Origin: Pythium myriotylum
Lineage: Eukaryota > Oomycota > Peronosporomycetes > Pythiales > Pythiaceae
DNA: 64,000 nucleotides
Reading direction: 5' to 3'
Assembly: GCA_023091665.1 (NCBI GenBank)
Contig: JALJCQ010000011.1
Span: 2,170,001-2,234,000, forward strand
Shown: positions 42,101 to 53,494 of the stretch, in pieces
Layout of the letters: each line of letters opens with the position of its first letter
Position numbering within the stretch: the stretch's first letter is position 1
The notes under the pieces: model-generated
What the model was told of the DNA's origin: nothing
Seen by the model: only the letters and a program-made list of their open reading frames with translations
The model's database searches: none
Made by a program: the position numbers and the translations under genes

Positions 42101-42409
42101 GTGGAGCCACCTTCTGAACAATCCGTGGAGACGGAAGCTGTAGGACAAGTTCCGGAAGAAGGGACGCAAGCGGCCGATGCAAATTCTGACGCTGACGCAG
42201 ACGATGAAGAGGAGAATGATGAGGAGGAAAACGAAGACGACGATGGAGATGACGACGGTGGTAATGGTGATGATGAAGATGAAGACGAGGAAGAGGATGA
42301 AGAAGAGGATGAAGTAGGCGCAAGTCGAGATGAGGACGATGGCGAGGAAGAGGAGGAGGAAGAAGAGGATGATGATGGCGGTAGTGTTGATGGTTCGAGT
42401 CGCAAGTAA
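39114..42409 (+). CDS. LRR-IQ-Tudor protein with acidic tail
   Basis: Two exons (39114-39530 and 39590-42409; 59-nt intron) give 1078 residues. In order: a helical N-terminus; cysteine-type leucine-rich repeats of F-box-LRR/AMN1 style (about 170-390, e.g. LNLSHCPMLND, LNLTACYHMTSTG, LNVNGCQEITDNG); at least five IQ motifs binding calmodulin-like light chains (about 420-620, e.g. AAVIRLQRAFRKRY); a WW-like segment (NGYQFWFSPSRNLRLF); two Tudor-like barrels (CRVLWPLEQKWFSGKIVRY, YDDGDHEW; then YAWRTGEIRAY-like); and an Asp/Glu tail of about 90 residues. No single known family has all of these. IQ plus LRR suggests a ciliary or cytoskeletal role; Tudor would suggest methyl-ligand binding. Confidence 0.8.
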
Positions 42410-42583
42410 GTTAACTATATCACCGTAAATGAAAAAAAAAAAGCATTTTTCTCACCTGTCCAAACTAGAAAGAAATGATATTCATCCAATCAGTGCCCGT
42501 CGTTAACTTATGCTTTGGTCGTCTAGGTTAACGGAGCTGCTCATCATCAACAACAAAAAAGCGGGGGAAAACACTCGAGCGAG

Positions 42584-44278
42584 ATGAAGCTCTTCCAGCT
42601 CACACTCCCGAATGAGCACCATGGCAAGGTATGCCACGACGTGGCTGGTGTGTATAGACGAGACATAAACGCATCTCGGTGCTTTGTAGGTCGTGACGAT
42701 GTTGCAGGACGAGCTCAAGCTCGACAACGTGACCAGCATCGAGGCGCGCACGTCGTCCATCGTGACCTTCCGCGTTGAAGACGTGCAGATGCAGGCGATC
42801 CTGAACAAGTTGCAGGGCATGGGCGTCGGCGTGCAGTTCGGCTTCTGCGATGTCATGTCGCTCACGCCCGGCACGACGCTGAGCAACAAACCGACGACCA
42901 AGAAGAAGCGCCGCGTTGGCCGCATTCTGGCCAGGTCCTCGGACATCGGCACGGCCGTGCCCGTGGCCGAGATGTACGCGCGCATCGAGGCCAACGCGAC
43001 GCTCTCGCGCGACTCGGTCTGTATGCTGCTTATCTCGTCGTACGTGGTTGTGAGGGGTGGATGGGCGGCGAGATGTTTACTTGTGTTCTATGCGGTGAAG
43101 GGCAATCGCAGGAATCGGGTTGGCCGCCGACTCAGGGGTACTACACACATCTTGTGGGATCTTTGGTCTTATGGTGGTTTGTTAATCGTCGTTGGTGTTT
43201 GCGGAAACCAGACTTACGTTGTTGCATCGATGTTGCTGTCGCCTCTGATGGTGAGTTCTATGGATCCGGAGTATCTCGTTGTTCCTTTGCATTTTAATCA
43301 TGTCCGTATGCCCAAGGGCCCCATTCTCGGATGTGCGTTTGGCTTCGCGATCCGCGACCGTAATCTCTTCATTAACGGGTTTCTCAACGAGCTGTTCGCA
43401 CTGGTGGGTCTTGTTTCTCCCCCTCTTCTTTGGACTTCAAATTCAATTCTGCTTGTCGGACCTGCAGGTGATCACGCTGCTTCTTGGAATGATGATTGGA
43501 GCACTGCTGAGTCCGTACGCTGGGGCTCTCAACTGGCCGACCAGCGAGATGCGCTCTCGAGGCCAGGCGATCCAATTGTTGTTCGGCGCGATCGTCGCTG
43601 CATTGTCAGGCACTGGTGTCGCCTTGGCCGAGTCGAATGCGAACATTTCTTCCGTCGTAGGCACGGCGATCGCCGCCGCACTGCTACCACCAACTGTGAA
43701 CTCGGGGATCTGTACCTCGTATGTTATCCTGGGCCAGTACTTCGTGGTATGTGTCTAGTGTCAAGAAGGCTGAACTGCCGAGTGAGGCTCATGCCGTGGT
43801 TTTGTAGGAGACCGACGACGTCATTGGCGAGGAGCAGAAGCTCATATTCTACGAGATTGCAGTCGGCAGCGCGATGCTCGTGTGGATCAACATTCTCTTC
43901 ATCTACTTCAGCGCTGTCCTGGTCTTCAAGATCAAGCAGGTTGACAAGTTCCAGCTCATCCGCAAGATTGACGAAGGCGCATGGAAGAATCTCCCCCGAG
44001 TTCAACGATCCCCCCGAACGTCAACTTCATCAACTGTCGATTCTGGGTTCTCGAACATGGAACGTCAGGATAGTGTGCGCAGTGTGACCAGCTCAGTCGG
44101 CCTCCTGGGTGAGCCGGACGGAAGGGATTCACTTCGGCATGATGCTGGCTCAAACGGTCCAGTGGATTTGGGCCAGTCCAAACATCCATTATCACCACTG
44201 CGCCGCCGTCAACGCCCTCAAGGTGTTGACATCTTTTCAGACGAGGAGGAAGAGTCAAAGCAACCCAGCTCGGTGTAA
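42584..44278 (+). CDS. DUF389 family multi-pass membrane protein
   Basis: Seven exons by my model: 42584-42628, 42690-43039, 43101-43137, 43212-43250, 43317-43403, 43468-43746 and 43808-44278. Phases agree, giving 435 residues. The N-terminal ferredoxin-like part matches the soluble domain of DUF389 proteins. The membrane domain carries the family hallmarks IAGIGLAADSG, VVASMLLSPLMGPILG, and VVGTAIAAALLPP further on. A Ser-rich, phosphorylatable cytoplasmic tail ends the protein. The family is common in bacteria and archaea and its function is unknown. Two small exons (37 and 39 nt) and AAG 3' splice sites make it easy to mis-annotate. Confidence 0.82.
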
Positions 44279-44322
44279 GGCGACCTCATCCAAAATGCAG
44301 ATTGCTGGTTGCTATGATCACT

Positions 44323-47300
44323 TCATATCGGTTCCTGCTCATTGACTGTGATCCGCTGGCTCCGTCTTCTGGCCCGTGTACGGCGCTGAACGGCGCGAAG
44401 ATGGAGTCCGGCAATGTCTTTGTTTCGGTCATGCGGATGCGAGCTCGTGAATTGTTGGCGTGTGACAGGGTTCTTGCGAAGCATGTACGTTGTGGGCTGC
44501 GCAGAGGTCTTGACTGGTGCTAACGTTGCCACAGGCTTCACCTTAGCGGGCTCACGGGAAGGTTGCGGAGCTGGAGTCGTCACAGCTTCAGGGACTGGCA
44601 ACTGAGTCCGTTGCTCGTGTGAGGGTTCATTTGGTTGGGGCTCGTTCGTCTCCAATGCAGACTTGCTGTTTCATTTCCACACCACAGCCATCAGATTTCC
44701 AGCGACAGGATGAAAACCAAGTGTGATGAGACCTACAGCATTGAGTCCGAGAACCGTTTGAGCAAGGATTGGGACCGATTTTTCGTGAGCTTCGGCACAG
44801 ATTCCGGAGCTTGGACCGCTCCACCCAGTATTAGTTCGCTCCACGAATCTTGACGCTGCAATTCTTCGGCCTCCATGTTGTCCCCAGAAGGATCGGATTC
44901 CGACCCAACCGAGTCACCTTCGTCGTCGCTGTCACCACATTGCGAGTAGTTTTCGGGGAGTGTGTCCTCAATTTCGCGGAGAAGATCATCTGTTGACACT
45001 AAAGATGAGAGCATGCCATCTATCGAGAAGAGGTGTTCAATCGATGTAGTGAGCTCCGATGTACGTGGTGACGAAGTCGGCCATTCGGTGCTGGATAGAG
45101 GCTGAAGAGCAATTCTGGTGGCCAATCGTGGCTGAGGATATGAGTTTGATGTAGAATGAAGTGGAGCGAGCCGGATCTTGGTGTCCAAGGAGGATATTGT
45201 GTCTCCGTGTTGTCGTGTCAATCTGTCGACTGGGCTTACTGCTGTGTATGGTCGAGCTGTAGTCGTGCGGAGCGTTCCTTCGGCTAACTCAGAGTCTGCT
45301 GAGGCTACGAAAGCGCGTACGGGTAAGGCGGTTGGTTCATCTTCTGATACACACGACTGGGCAGGGGGCGCGCTTGGTCGGTCCCGGTCAAGAAGCTGGG
45401 AGAACGGGATTAATGCAAGACAGAATTTGACGCCAGCTGCTCGCAGGTCGTGGGGCATGAAATGGAGCATTGCGCTTTCGAGAGGCACCTTTGTTGTACG
45501 AGTGTTGTCTGAGCTGGCGTGCTGGTTCGTTGGAAGCAGTGGGCCATGGTTACCGCGCTTCCGGTTCACACCAACGCCAAAGAATGAAGCCTCTAAAGTG
45601 AAGCTGTTGGGCACTTGGGCTTCGTCCCACACGACGACACGACCTGTGCCTCGCTTAGATTTTGATACCGAGAATGTGCAATCAGCGAAACTGAAGTAGC
45701 CGCCGTCTCCAGCGCAGCATGTCTTACTCAGTACGTGAGGGAAAAGCCTAATCTTCGCAGCTTCGGCCCGGGAGTTTTCTTCGTACGGTAAGCAGCCATA
45801 GAGGAACATGTTTTTCTTGCGGCTGTGGCCGTGGATGTCACAGTAGAGACTCACAGGGCGTGTTTTTTTCATGGATAGGATCATGCTCTTGGTTGCATAC
45901 ACTGTGGGATGCAGCTCTTGTGACGGTTCCACGTATCTACGGTTCAGATCTGTGCCTGCAAGTGAGCAGCGGTAGTTACCGTGAATCACACCGTCGGGAT
46001 TTAACATTGGCACGATCTTGAAGACAAATCTGTGGCGCAAGAACCGTGCTTCAAGTGTCGGTCCGGTGAGAAAGTCAAGGATACCGTGCATGATATAACT
46101 TGCGTTACTCTCGCCTGGATGCACACGCGCTGTGAGGATCACCCCCGAGCGTGTGTCGTCCTCCTGCCCGAAGTCCGTGATCGTCAGTACATCGCAAATG
46201 TTTCCCGCTATGGTCTTGCATAGTACGCGTCGACGGAAGTAGCGATTGCGGTCGGGGTCTTTTTGCAAATCTAACAAGAACTTCTGCAAACGAGAAAATG
46301 TGTACGGGTACGAGTGTGCAAAGAAGACGCTCAGCGGTGTCAAGTCAGCGCCAGCGGGAAGCTTGAAGTCGTATACGAACGAGAGGGTGTAGAAGTTGGT
46401 GATCTTGCCTGACTTCCGGTGGCGATACGTGTCTCCGTTTTTGAAGTAACAAACGTTGCTACCTGCGTGATGCCACCCTCGACCGTGTTTGCTGTCAATG
46501 TAAATGGCTGGAAGCATGCCCTCGTTGTAAAGGCTAGACTTTTTCAGCATGTTGCGGATGTTGAAGCGGACTCGGACCACACCGGAGTCCGACTTCTTGA
46601 AACAGCTTTGAGGTACGGTAGTGCGAAAGAAGTACCATTGGATGTGGCCGTGTGTACTGATATCTGTATCGCAATAGAGATCGTACTCCATGTCGGCTTT
46701 GACAAAGAATGGAAATGGCGTGGACCAAGGAGCTTGTGACGTGGTTGCTGAGGGAGTCGATGTCGACGTAGCCGAGATAGCGGTGCCCAACAATTCCTGT
46801 GTGGTTGCGTAGTGTCGACCCAAGATTCGGTATGCGCGATCTAAATTTCCGCTCTCAAAAAAGGAGTTGAAGGCAAGATCGTCCAAACCCGAACAGTCGG
46901 TCCCACCATCGAGAAGTGACGATGGCACTGGAGTTCCACTGCGTGTGTTACATTTGGTTCGTTTGTATACAAGGGTCGTGTCGACACCAAAGCCGTGCCG
47001 TCGCATTTGGAAGGTTTCATTCTGGGCCATGTACTCGCTGAGCATGCGGCAAATTGCTGCACGATCGTGAAGTGGGAACTGTTTTGTCTGACCAGCTCGC
47101 GCAACCGGTGGGATGGTCGCGCTTTCGTCTTCCATCTCTTCTCGCTCCAAAGTGACGTGGGGTAAGGAGTAGCTGAATCCAGTCTTGACCGGTACGTCAA
47201 ACTCTTCCCAGTCATCGTCGGGCGGCAACGAAATGAGTGGAAGCGGAGGTGGTGTGCTCTGCACAAGTTTTCTGGACCAACGACGGGCTAGAGCCGGACG

Positions 47301-47396
47301 CGATGCAGCCACCGTGAATGCCGCCGCTGTCGCAGCTGAGCGAAGCGCTGTCGATCGCTTGGAGGGCTCATCCATTGCCGCAACTTCTGTTGCCAT
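44323..47396 (-). CDS. Cytosolic carboxypeptidase (M14, CCP/AGTPBP1-like; tubulin deglutamylase type)
   Basis: The main exon, 47396-44737, encodes a CCP N-domain (DMEYDLYCDTDIST, HIQWYFFRTTVPQ) and an M14 zinc peptidase. Zinc ligands: His426 and Glu429 (HPGESN) and His522 (DIHGHSRKKN); Asn485-Arg486 (TDLNRRY) bind substrate; catalytic Glu602 (TLEASFF). CCPs trim glutamates from tubulin tails in cilia and the cytoplasm. Unspliced, the frame stops at 44733 (887 residues). A GTAGGT donor overlapping that stop and an acceptor at 44666 would join a second open exon (44665-44323) in phase, giving 1000 residues with a Pro/Thr-rich, basic tail. I prefer the spliced form but both may exist. Confidence 0.8.
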
Positions 47397-47551
47397 TCAC
47401 ACTACCAAGATAAATCGAGTTTCTTGTCAAACCAGAATTGAGTGCTTCGGTCGTGGCAATCAAGAAGGATACAAGTGAAAGCTCACGTTTATTTTGAGGC
47501 TCCACCACCTGTGATGCAATATTCATAGGGAAAATGTGACGCGGATCCGAC

Positions 47552-47830
47552 TCAGGCTGTGGCGAATAGCACGACCGCCATCTGCCCAACGTAAAAGTAC
47601 AAGAACTTGGACTGCTCGTGGGTTACGTAACACGCGACGTTGCGACCAACACAGCAGTGCCATAAGAGGCCGTGGTACTTTTGCTCAAAGTAGGTCTTGA
47701 CTTTGTGGGCGATCTGTTGCTCATTGATTTCGGTGTCTATCGCGTGCTGTGCGATGAGGATGACCTCATCTTGCAGCTCCTGGTCCATCGTTGACGTCTT
47801 GACCACCGGCTTGACCGAGAAGCTGACCAT
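47552..47830 (-). CDS. DYNLL: Dynein light chain LC8-type
   Basis: 92 residues from the ATG at 47830. Clear LC8 fold: VKTSTMDQELQDEVI, IAHKVKTYFEQKYHGLLWHC, then the highly conserved VGRN, YVTHE and FLYFYVGQ strand motifs. The family is 89 residues in animals. LC8 is a dimerisation hub in cytoplasmic and axonemal dyneins and in many non-motor complexes. It is head-to-head with the TPR gene (123 bp between ATGs), so the two may share a promoter. Confidence 0.93.
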   Translation of the reverse strand: MVSFSVKPVVKTSTMDQELQDEVILIAQHAIDTEINEQQIAHKVKTYFEQKYHGLLWHCCVGRNVACYVTHEQSKFLYFYVGQMAVVLFATA

Positions 47831-47953
47831 TTTCTCGCCTTTAACGTTGACTGCAGCCTTTGATTCAGAGAATGGAAGCCCGCGACTTTTCAAGTGCGAG
47901 TGCCTCTTCGCGATCTATCTCAGCGATTCATCAGTTACACCTACACGAAGTCG

Positions 47954-49815
47954 ATGGCTGAATCAAGTCGGGCGCCATCTCCCTCTCGTGTGTCGAGTGC
48001 TGCGAGCTCAAGGCCGCGGACGTCTTCTTCGTCAACAACGCTTCTAACCGAGCGACTGACACTAGTCCACCCAACGGATCTCACACCCGTGGAAGCTGCC
48101 AACCTGAAAGATGAAGAAGCTGACCGTTTAATCGTTAAGGGAGACCTGGATGGTGCATTGCTTGCCCTGCAAAAGGCAATTTTCTTCCGCCCGGACTACC
48201 CGTTGTTCCACGCAAAACTTGCCCGTGTATATTGGGAGCTGTGCGATCTCAAGTCAGCCATGGCCTGCTATCGCAAGCTCTTCTCGATTGACCCCAATCC
48301 AGCGCAACGCATCAAGGACCAGTTTGCCTCGCTGCTGGACCTCCATGCGTATTCGTTGCTGATGCTGGGAGAGACACCTGCGGTTGCCATCGCGTACCTC
48401 ACTGAGGCCATTCAGCTCAACTCGCTCGAAGAAACGTTTTGGCTTCATCGAGCGATCGCTCATATCCACAGCAATTGCCTCGATAAGGCCCTCAAGGACG
48501 TGGATCACTGTGTCAATCTGAATGGGCGAGAGGTCGAGTATTTCGTGTTGAGAGCCAAGCTCCACTGGAGGTTACACATGCATGAGAAAGCGACACAGGA
48601 CATCCATAAGGCTGCACGTTTAATGCCCCATCACCCCGAGGTTGTGGCCCACGAGCAGCGTCTTCGGAATGAGTCACAGACTATATACGCCCAAGCCTGC
48701 CAATTTCTCTTGGCGAGAAAGTACCCTGACGCAATCAAATGCCTCACAAAGGCCTCCGAGATCTCGCCAGTCGAAACCAAGGTATATTTGCTACGAGCGT
48801 CAGCGTATCGCGAGCTTGGAGAGCTGCAGGCGGCAATGAAAGACGTGGATAAGGCGATGAGCTGCCATCGCCAGCATCTTGAGGTAGAGACGAAGAGGAA
48901 ACAAGAGCAACAACTTAAACGAAGACACTCCAAAACAGATCATGAACAGCAGCTCGTGACTGTCCAAGATGATCGTACACGTGAGTATCACGAGATCACC
49001 AAGCAGCGGAACCTGATCCTGAACGATCTCGCGCTACAGTTTATTCGAGAGAATTCGTTCCAGCTCGCTCTGAATGCCATGAATCAAGTAATTCAAGGTG
49101 AAACTGAGATTACGACTCGTTTCCACGAGCCACACATCAATCCGCAATACTACGTCAACCGAGGGGACGCATACCGTGGGCTCAGTAACCTCCACGCGGT
49201 TTGTTCAGTCTGCTCACCTCGCTGGATGTGCACTCGTCACTAACTGTGTTCATGTGAGCTCAGGCGCTGGCTGACTACCACCACGCGTTGGAGCTCGGAC
49301 CTGGAAACCAGGAAGTCCGTTCACGCGTGGCTCTAATCCACTACCAGTTTGGTATTGATTTCTTCAATCAGGGTCAGTTCCCAAAGGCTGAACTCGAGTT
49401 CGCCAAGGCTATCGCCGAGGATGACAGTGTCTCGACGTACCACGTTCGCAAGGGTGATGCCGCACGTTATCAGGAAAAGCACCACGTGGCCTGCCAGGAT
49501 TATCTTCAGGCTGTGAAACTCAACACCAGCGACTCTGATACGAGAAACAAGCTGTTGCAGTACGCTGTGGACCCACTCGTCCAGACGCCCAACCGATCTG
49601 GTGTGAATCTCTCCAGCAACAACAACCTCGCGAACCAATCCACAGAGCGTGCTTTGTCTCCATCACGACGATCTTTCGACGAACAAGCGACCAGCCAGGC
49701 GTCAGCCATCAGCGCCGCATTGAAGTCATACAAAAGCAAGAACAAGACAGTGCAAGAGCTCTTTTTGAACCGGGCAACTCTGCCGCCGCCAAAGAGGACC
49801 CCGCTCCCCGAGTGA
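47954..49815 (+). CDS. Tetratricopeptide-repeat protein (TTC16-like)
   Basis: Two exons (47954-49198, 49264-49815; 65-nt intron) give 598 residues. A Ser/Pro-rich N-terminus (about 1-35) is followed by around ten TPR-type helical pairs (ADRLIVKGDLDGALLALQKA, AKLARVYWELCDLKSAMACY, FWLHRAIAHIHSNCLDKALK, YVNRGDAYRGLSNLHAALAD). A charged coiled segment (KRKQEQQLKRRHSK) interrupts them, and a Ser-rich tail ends the protein. The pattern resembles TTC16, a ciliary-associated TPR protein, but the assignment is only by repeat layout. The start is the ATG at 47954. Confidence 0.85.
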
Positions 49816-49824
49816 CGAAGCCAA

Positions 49825-50478
49825 TTAAATATCGCGGTAGATGAGTTCATACTGCGGAATACGTGACTTGTCGATGGGACACGTGACGATGAGCTTGCCG
49901 TGCTTGGCGCCGCGGTAGATCACCTGCCGGCAGTCCAGTCGATCAGATCCCCACGGGCAAAACCTTTCATCTCAAAGCGACGCACCTCGACGAGGTCAAT
50001 GAAGTCTTGCCGCGTGCGGAAAGCGCCGATGAATTTCGTGTGATCGGGCGTCCTATTTGCATGGAGTGGCTATCGTCAGTAGTGGGCCCCGTGCGATCGC
50101 AGTCGACGAGAAAGCCCCGACCCGTAGTCGACTTTCATGTGCTGCGCATTGAAGAAGAAGACAGTCGCCGGGATGAGCGTGATGTCAAAGTACTGCGTAT
50201 AGACAGGCACGTCGTCGGCCTCGACAATGCAAATGCGCGCCATCTTGGAGAGCTCGCGCTCGCACTTGGCCAGCTACACGTCACAAGCCCTCGTCGTCCG
50301 TCATGAGCTCGTGAGGAGCTACGCTCTTCAAAAAACCACGTACGACATCGTCCTGCTGCAGGCAGACCAGGTCGCTCGCGCGGCCGAAGCGCAGCACGAG
50401 CACTTTGTCTTTCGTCTGGCGGATCGCGTCGTCCACCGCTGCCTTGCTTGCGAGCCGCTCCAGCAAGAGCGACGCCAT
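49825..50478 (-). CDS. TXNL4B: Thioredoxin-like U5 snRNP-type protein Dim2 (TXNL4B)
   Basis: Four exons (50478-50344, 50273-50122, 50052-49986, 49923-49825; introns 62-70 nt) give 150 residues; the human protein has 149. The protein aligns along its whole length with TXNL4[84 protein letters not shown]-like end. A Dim1-related pre-mRNA splicing and cell-cycle protein with a thioredoxin fold that lacks the redox CxxC. Its stop codon is 9 bp from that of the convergent TPR gene, so their 3' UTRs must overlap. Confidence 0.92.
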
Positions 50479-50611
50479 TTGACAGGGTTGGTGATCTCCT
50501 CCCACGAAAAAAGGGCGTCAAGTGTACTGATTTAATCAATCATCTAAGTGGACCACACCACGAAAAGGGCAACTGAGACGCCGCTTCAAGATCACCCGGG
50601 TATGGAGCTGC

Positions 50612-51244
50612 TCACGCGCGCAGGCGTCGCTGCCGCGCTTGCTCGAGGCGGTGAAGCCGTGTGTAGTACTGCTCACGTGCTGCGATGTCGCGCGTGACCG
50701 GAAGGTCCAGCACCGAGACCGTGAGGTCGTAGCGCGCGTGCGCGTCGACGCCGAGCACGCCGATGTGCAGCGCGAGCGACCGGTTCTGGGCGTCGCGCTT
50801 GCGCGGGAAGCCGTCGAGGTACGTGTACAGCTTGACAAAGTCGCTGCCCGGACGCTGCGAGATCCACGCGGCGTGGCCGCGCCGAGGGTACTTTTCGAGG
50901 CTCGAGAGGAAGAGGTTAGCGTCTCCGCCACCGCGAAACGTCGTGAGGTTGACGTTGATCTGGTGCTCATGCTCGTGGCGCAGGATGCAGAGGTGGTAGA
51001 AATGGTACGCGTCGGCCTCGACCGTGCCGTTCATCGTGCGGTTCGGGGTCACGCGCTCGCCCATCTCGAGGCTGCGCAGCTCGATCGCGCCGTCCGACGC
51101 GAGTTGGATCTCTTCATAGTCGCAGCCAGCGGTGGTGTGCAGACCCAGCGATGCCACGTCTACAACGGTCTCGGGAAGCGTCGAAGCTGTCGCTTGCCAT
51201 GTCGCTAACGCTACTAGTGCGGCGATGAATCCGAAGCGAGTCAT
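50612..51244 (-). CDS. Small secreted protein, PPC-like beta domain
   Basis: 210 residues from the ATG at 51244. Cleavable signal peptide (about 1-21: hydrophobic core IAALVALATW). A single beta domain follows, resembling a bacterial pre-peptidase C-terminal domain: an FYHLCILRHEHEH strand, INVNLTTF, GGDANLFLSS and YDLTVSVLD. Few cysteines and several N-glycosylation sequons. It ends in a basic helix (RLEQARQRRLRA). No catalytic residues are seen. An extracellular binding role is possible but unproven. It lies between TXNL4B and the IQ-WW gene. Confidence 0.75.
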   Translation of the reverse strand: MTRFGFIAALVALATWQATASTLPETVVDVASLGLHTTAGCDYEEIQLASDGAIELRSLEMGERVTPNRTMNGTVEADAYHFYHLCILRHEHEHQINVNLTTFRGGGDANLFLSSLEKYPRRGHAAWISQRPGSDFVKLYTYLDGFPRKRDAQNRSLALHIGVLGVDAHARYDLTVSVLDLPVTRDIAAREQYYTRLHRLEQARQRRLRA

Positions 51245-51338
51245 CTCGGAGGAAGGTTCTGATGAATGCCACGGCTCTTTGAAATCTTGCTCAGAAGATT
51301 CAAATAGAACGGTGACCAGTTACACGAAACGGTCGATC

Positions 51339-53366
51339 TCATCGAATCTCTTCGACTTGAACCCCTTGACGCCGAACCAAGATCACCGGCAGATCCCAGC
51401 TCACGTCTCCGGTCTTGAGGTTGGCGTAGTAGAACCGCTCGCTTGAGGAGTCCCACACTTTCTTGTATGCCTCCGCGAGTCGGGCGTCCAGATCTCGCTT
51501 CGCTTGTCGTGCTCGAAAGAGGCCTTGAAGTCGCACAGCCGCGGATTCCTCCGTCCACTCAACTCGAGGCCGTCTTGCCGCGATTGATGACAGCAGTGCC
51601 CGTAAATGCTGCTCTCGTGAGCGCGGGGAAAAGACATCAGCTGTGGCATGCTGGAGAAGCCGCGGTTTGTCCCATGTGACCTCCTTTGTGCGCGTGTTGT
51701 GGTAGTAGTACATACCAGCACTAGCGTCATAGAGACGCTCGTAAACACCACGACACATCTCCAGCAGCATCTTGAACCCGCGCTTTCGTCGAAAGGCCCG
51801 CTGCACCATCTCTGCGGCATCGTCCAAAGACATTTTTTCTCTCAGGACAGCAAGCTTGTGCTGCATGCGTTCCTGGGCTTCACGCTCCTCTCGCGCTTCG
51901 CGCGTCCGTGGTGTTAGCAGCTCATCGTCACTCACCCATCGTGGCTTCTCCCATTTGACCGCGTCGCTTTTGATGTTGTGGTAGTAGAACCTGTTACTCC
52001 TCGGGTCCCAGATCTTCTCGTAAACGGACGAGATGAGCTGCCGCAAGTAGCGTCTCGCCGAATGTGCTCGCGCCATTCCTTGGATACACTTCGCTGCTGA
52101 ATCGCGCCTATCCCGTTCGTTGGTGATCGTGTGGAAACGAACCGCTCGCCTCTTCATTGCCGGCGAGTCGCTCTCATCTTGGTTACGGCTCGGCTTCAGC
52201 TCGCTACCGCCGAGGCCCTTTGGCTTCGTCCACTTGGTCTCTTTCGTCCGAGTGTTGAAGTAGTAAGTCTGACCGCTTGCCGGGTCGGTGAACGACTGGT
52301 ACACGCTCTGGATCAGCTCGCGCATTTGCTTTCGAGCCTTGCGAATCCGCCACATGGCCTGGATTTTTCGAAGCGCGTCTTCGCGTGTCAGCGGCTTCTT
52401 TGCCAACTCGCTCTGGATCTGCTGCATCAGCTCTTTCAGTGTCGTCGCGATGTTGGAGACGCTCTCACGGACACGTTGAAAGTCGAGCTCCCCGGTCGGG
52501 GTCCTCATCTTCCCCGGAGCATTCTTCTCCACAGGATCCATTACGTTTATTCCAGGTCTCATTGGAGACGGCAGCTTTTTCGGAGATACGCCGGTGGATT
52601 GAAGGAATGACTGTGTTTGTGACAAGAGGAGCTGAAGCTCGCGCGCGTCTTGCTCGAGGTTGTGGCTGCAGAACTCTCTTACGTCAGCATCGACCACATC
52701 CCCAGGAAGTCAGAGAACTACATACTAGGTGAGATGGGTCATCCAGCTTTGGTCGTGGTTCACGACGTCTTCCGACATCGCAAGCGAAAATCCCAGTTAA
52801 CTAACGGCCAAACGTGTATCGACAAGAGAGGAAACTTACCTTCGACGGGATCCCAGGCATGGCTCAGTCTATAGGGTGGGTGACGCGCTTCGAAGCATGC
52901 ATCGCAATAGAATCCAAGTCCCAGCTCATCAAACCTATCACTCACGAAGCATCAACTCCACTGACGATAACCCTGAAATCCCCAAAATTCTTTACTGCAT
53001 GCAGTGATGACACTTCTTGGTCGCGCGGGCTCGGTGACATTGAACTTGAAAGCTACAGATCCGCTACCAATTTGGGTGTTATTCCAACTTCCGAGATATC
53101 CATCAATCGCCATGACCCACCGAAGGAAACTTTGTCTGCTCCAACTCTCGCACTCGCTTGAGCTGTTCCTGCCCCGAGACTGCCCCGTGGATCTCTGGTC
53201 GTCGCCGTCGGTACTGGGCGATGATTTCGGCTCGAGAGCGTGGGTTTAAGTCACCGTGATGGTCGACAAAACGCCAACGCGGGTCGCCGAGCGATGTAGG
53301 CCACTCCACGTACGGTACTCCAGGGCCCGATGCTGTCGCGGGCGGCACGTCACTTGCTCCCGTCAT
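51339..53366 (-). CDS. IQ-WW repeat protein with N-terminal zinc-binding-like region
   Basis: A large exon (52675-51339) encodes four units, each an IQ motif directly followed by a WW-like domain (e.g. DSAAKCIQGMARAHSARR then IWDPRSNRFYYHN...W..P). The first WW tryptophan is mostly Tyr/Phe/Trp-shifted, so these are divergent WW folds. Upstream coding segments fit two more exons: 53366-53131 (WPTSLGDPRWRFVDHHGDLN, EIIAQYRRRRPEIHG) and 52934-52840 (YCDACFEARHPPYRLSHAW, a B-box-like Cys/His pattern). This gives about 555 residues in phase. The two N-terminal introns (196 and 164 nt) are long for this locus and one acceptor is weak, so the 5' structure is tentative. Function unknown; calmodulin and Pro-motif binding expected. 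Confidence 0.72.
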
Positions 53367-53494
53367 TTCATCGATTGTGGTTGGCGCCTCGCAAATTTAT
53401 TCCAAGCAAAGTTTTGCCTGTCTATTTTCTGACATGCATGGTTCCGAACGTTCTTCGCACCCCGTCGATTTCCCTCTTGGATACTTAAAAGAGC

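Noticed and set aside
42168..42405. GA-rich repeat tract as a stand-alone satellite
   Set aside because: It is in frame with, and explained by, the Asp/Glu tail of the LRR-IQ-Tudor protein.
44323..44655. Independent 110-codon gene on the minus strand
   Set aside because: It has no good ATG at its start, but its 5' edge has a splice acceptor in phase with the carboxypeptidase, so I treat it as that gene's last exon.
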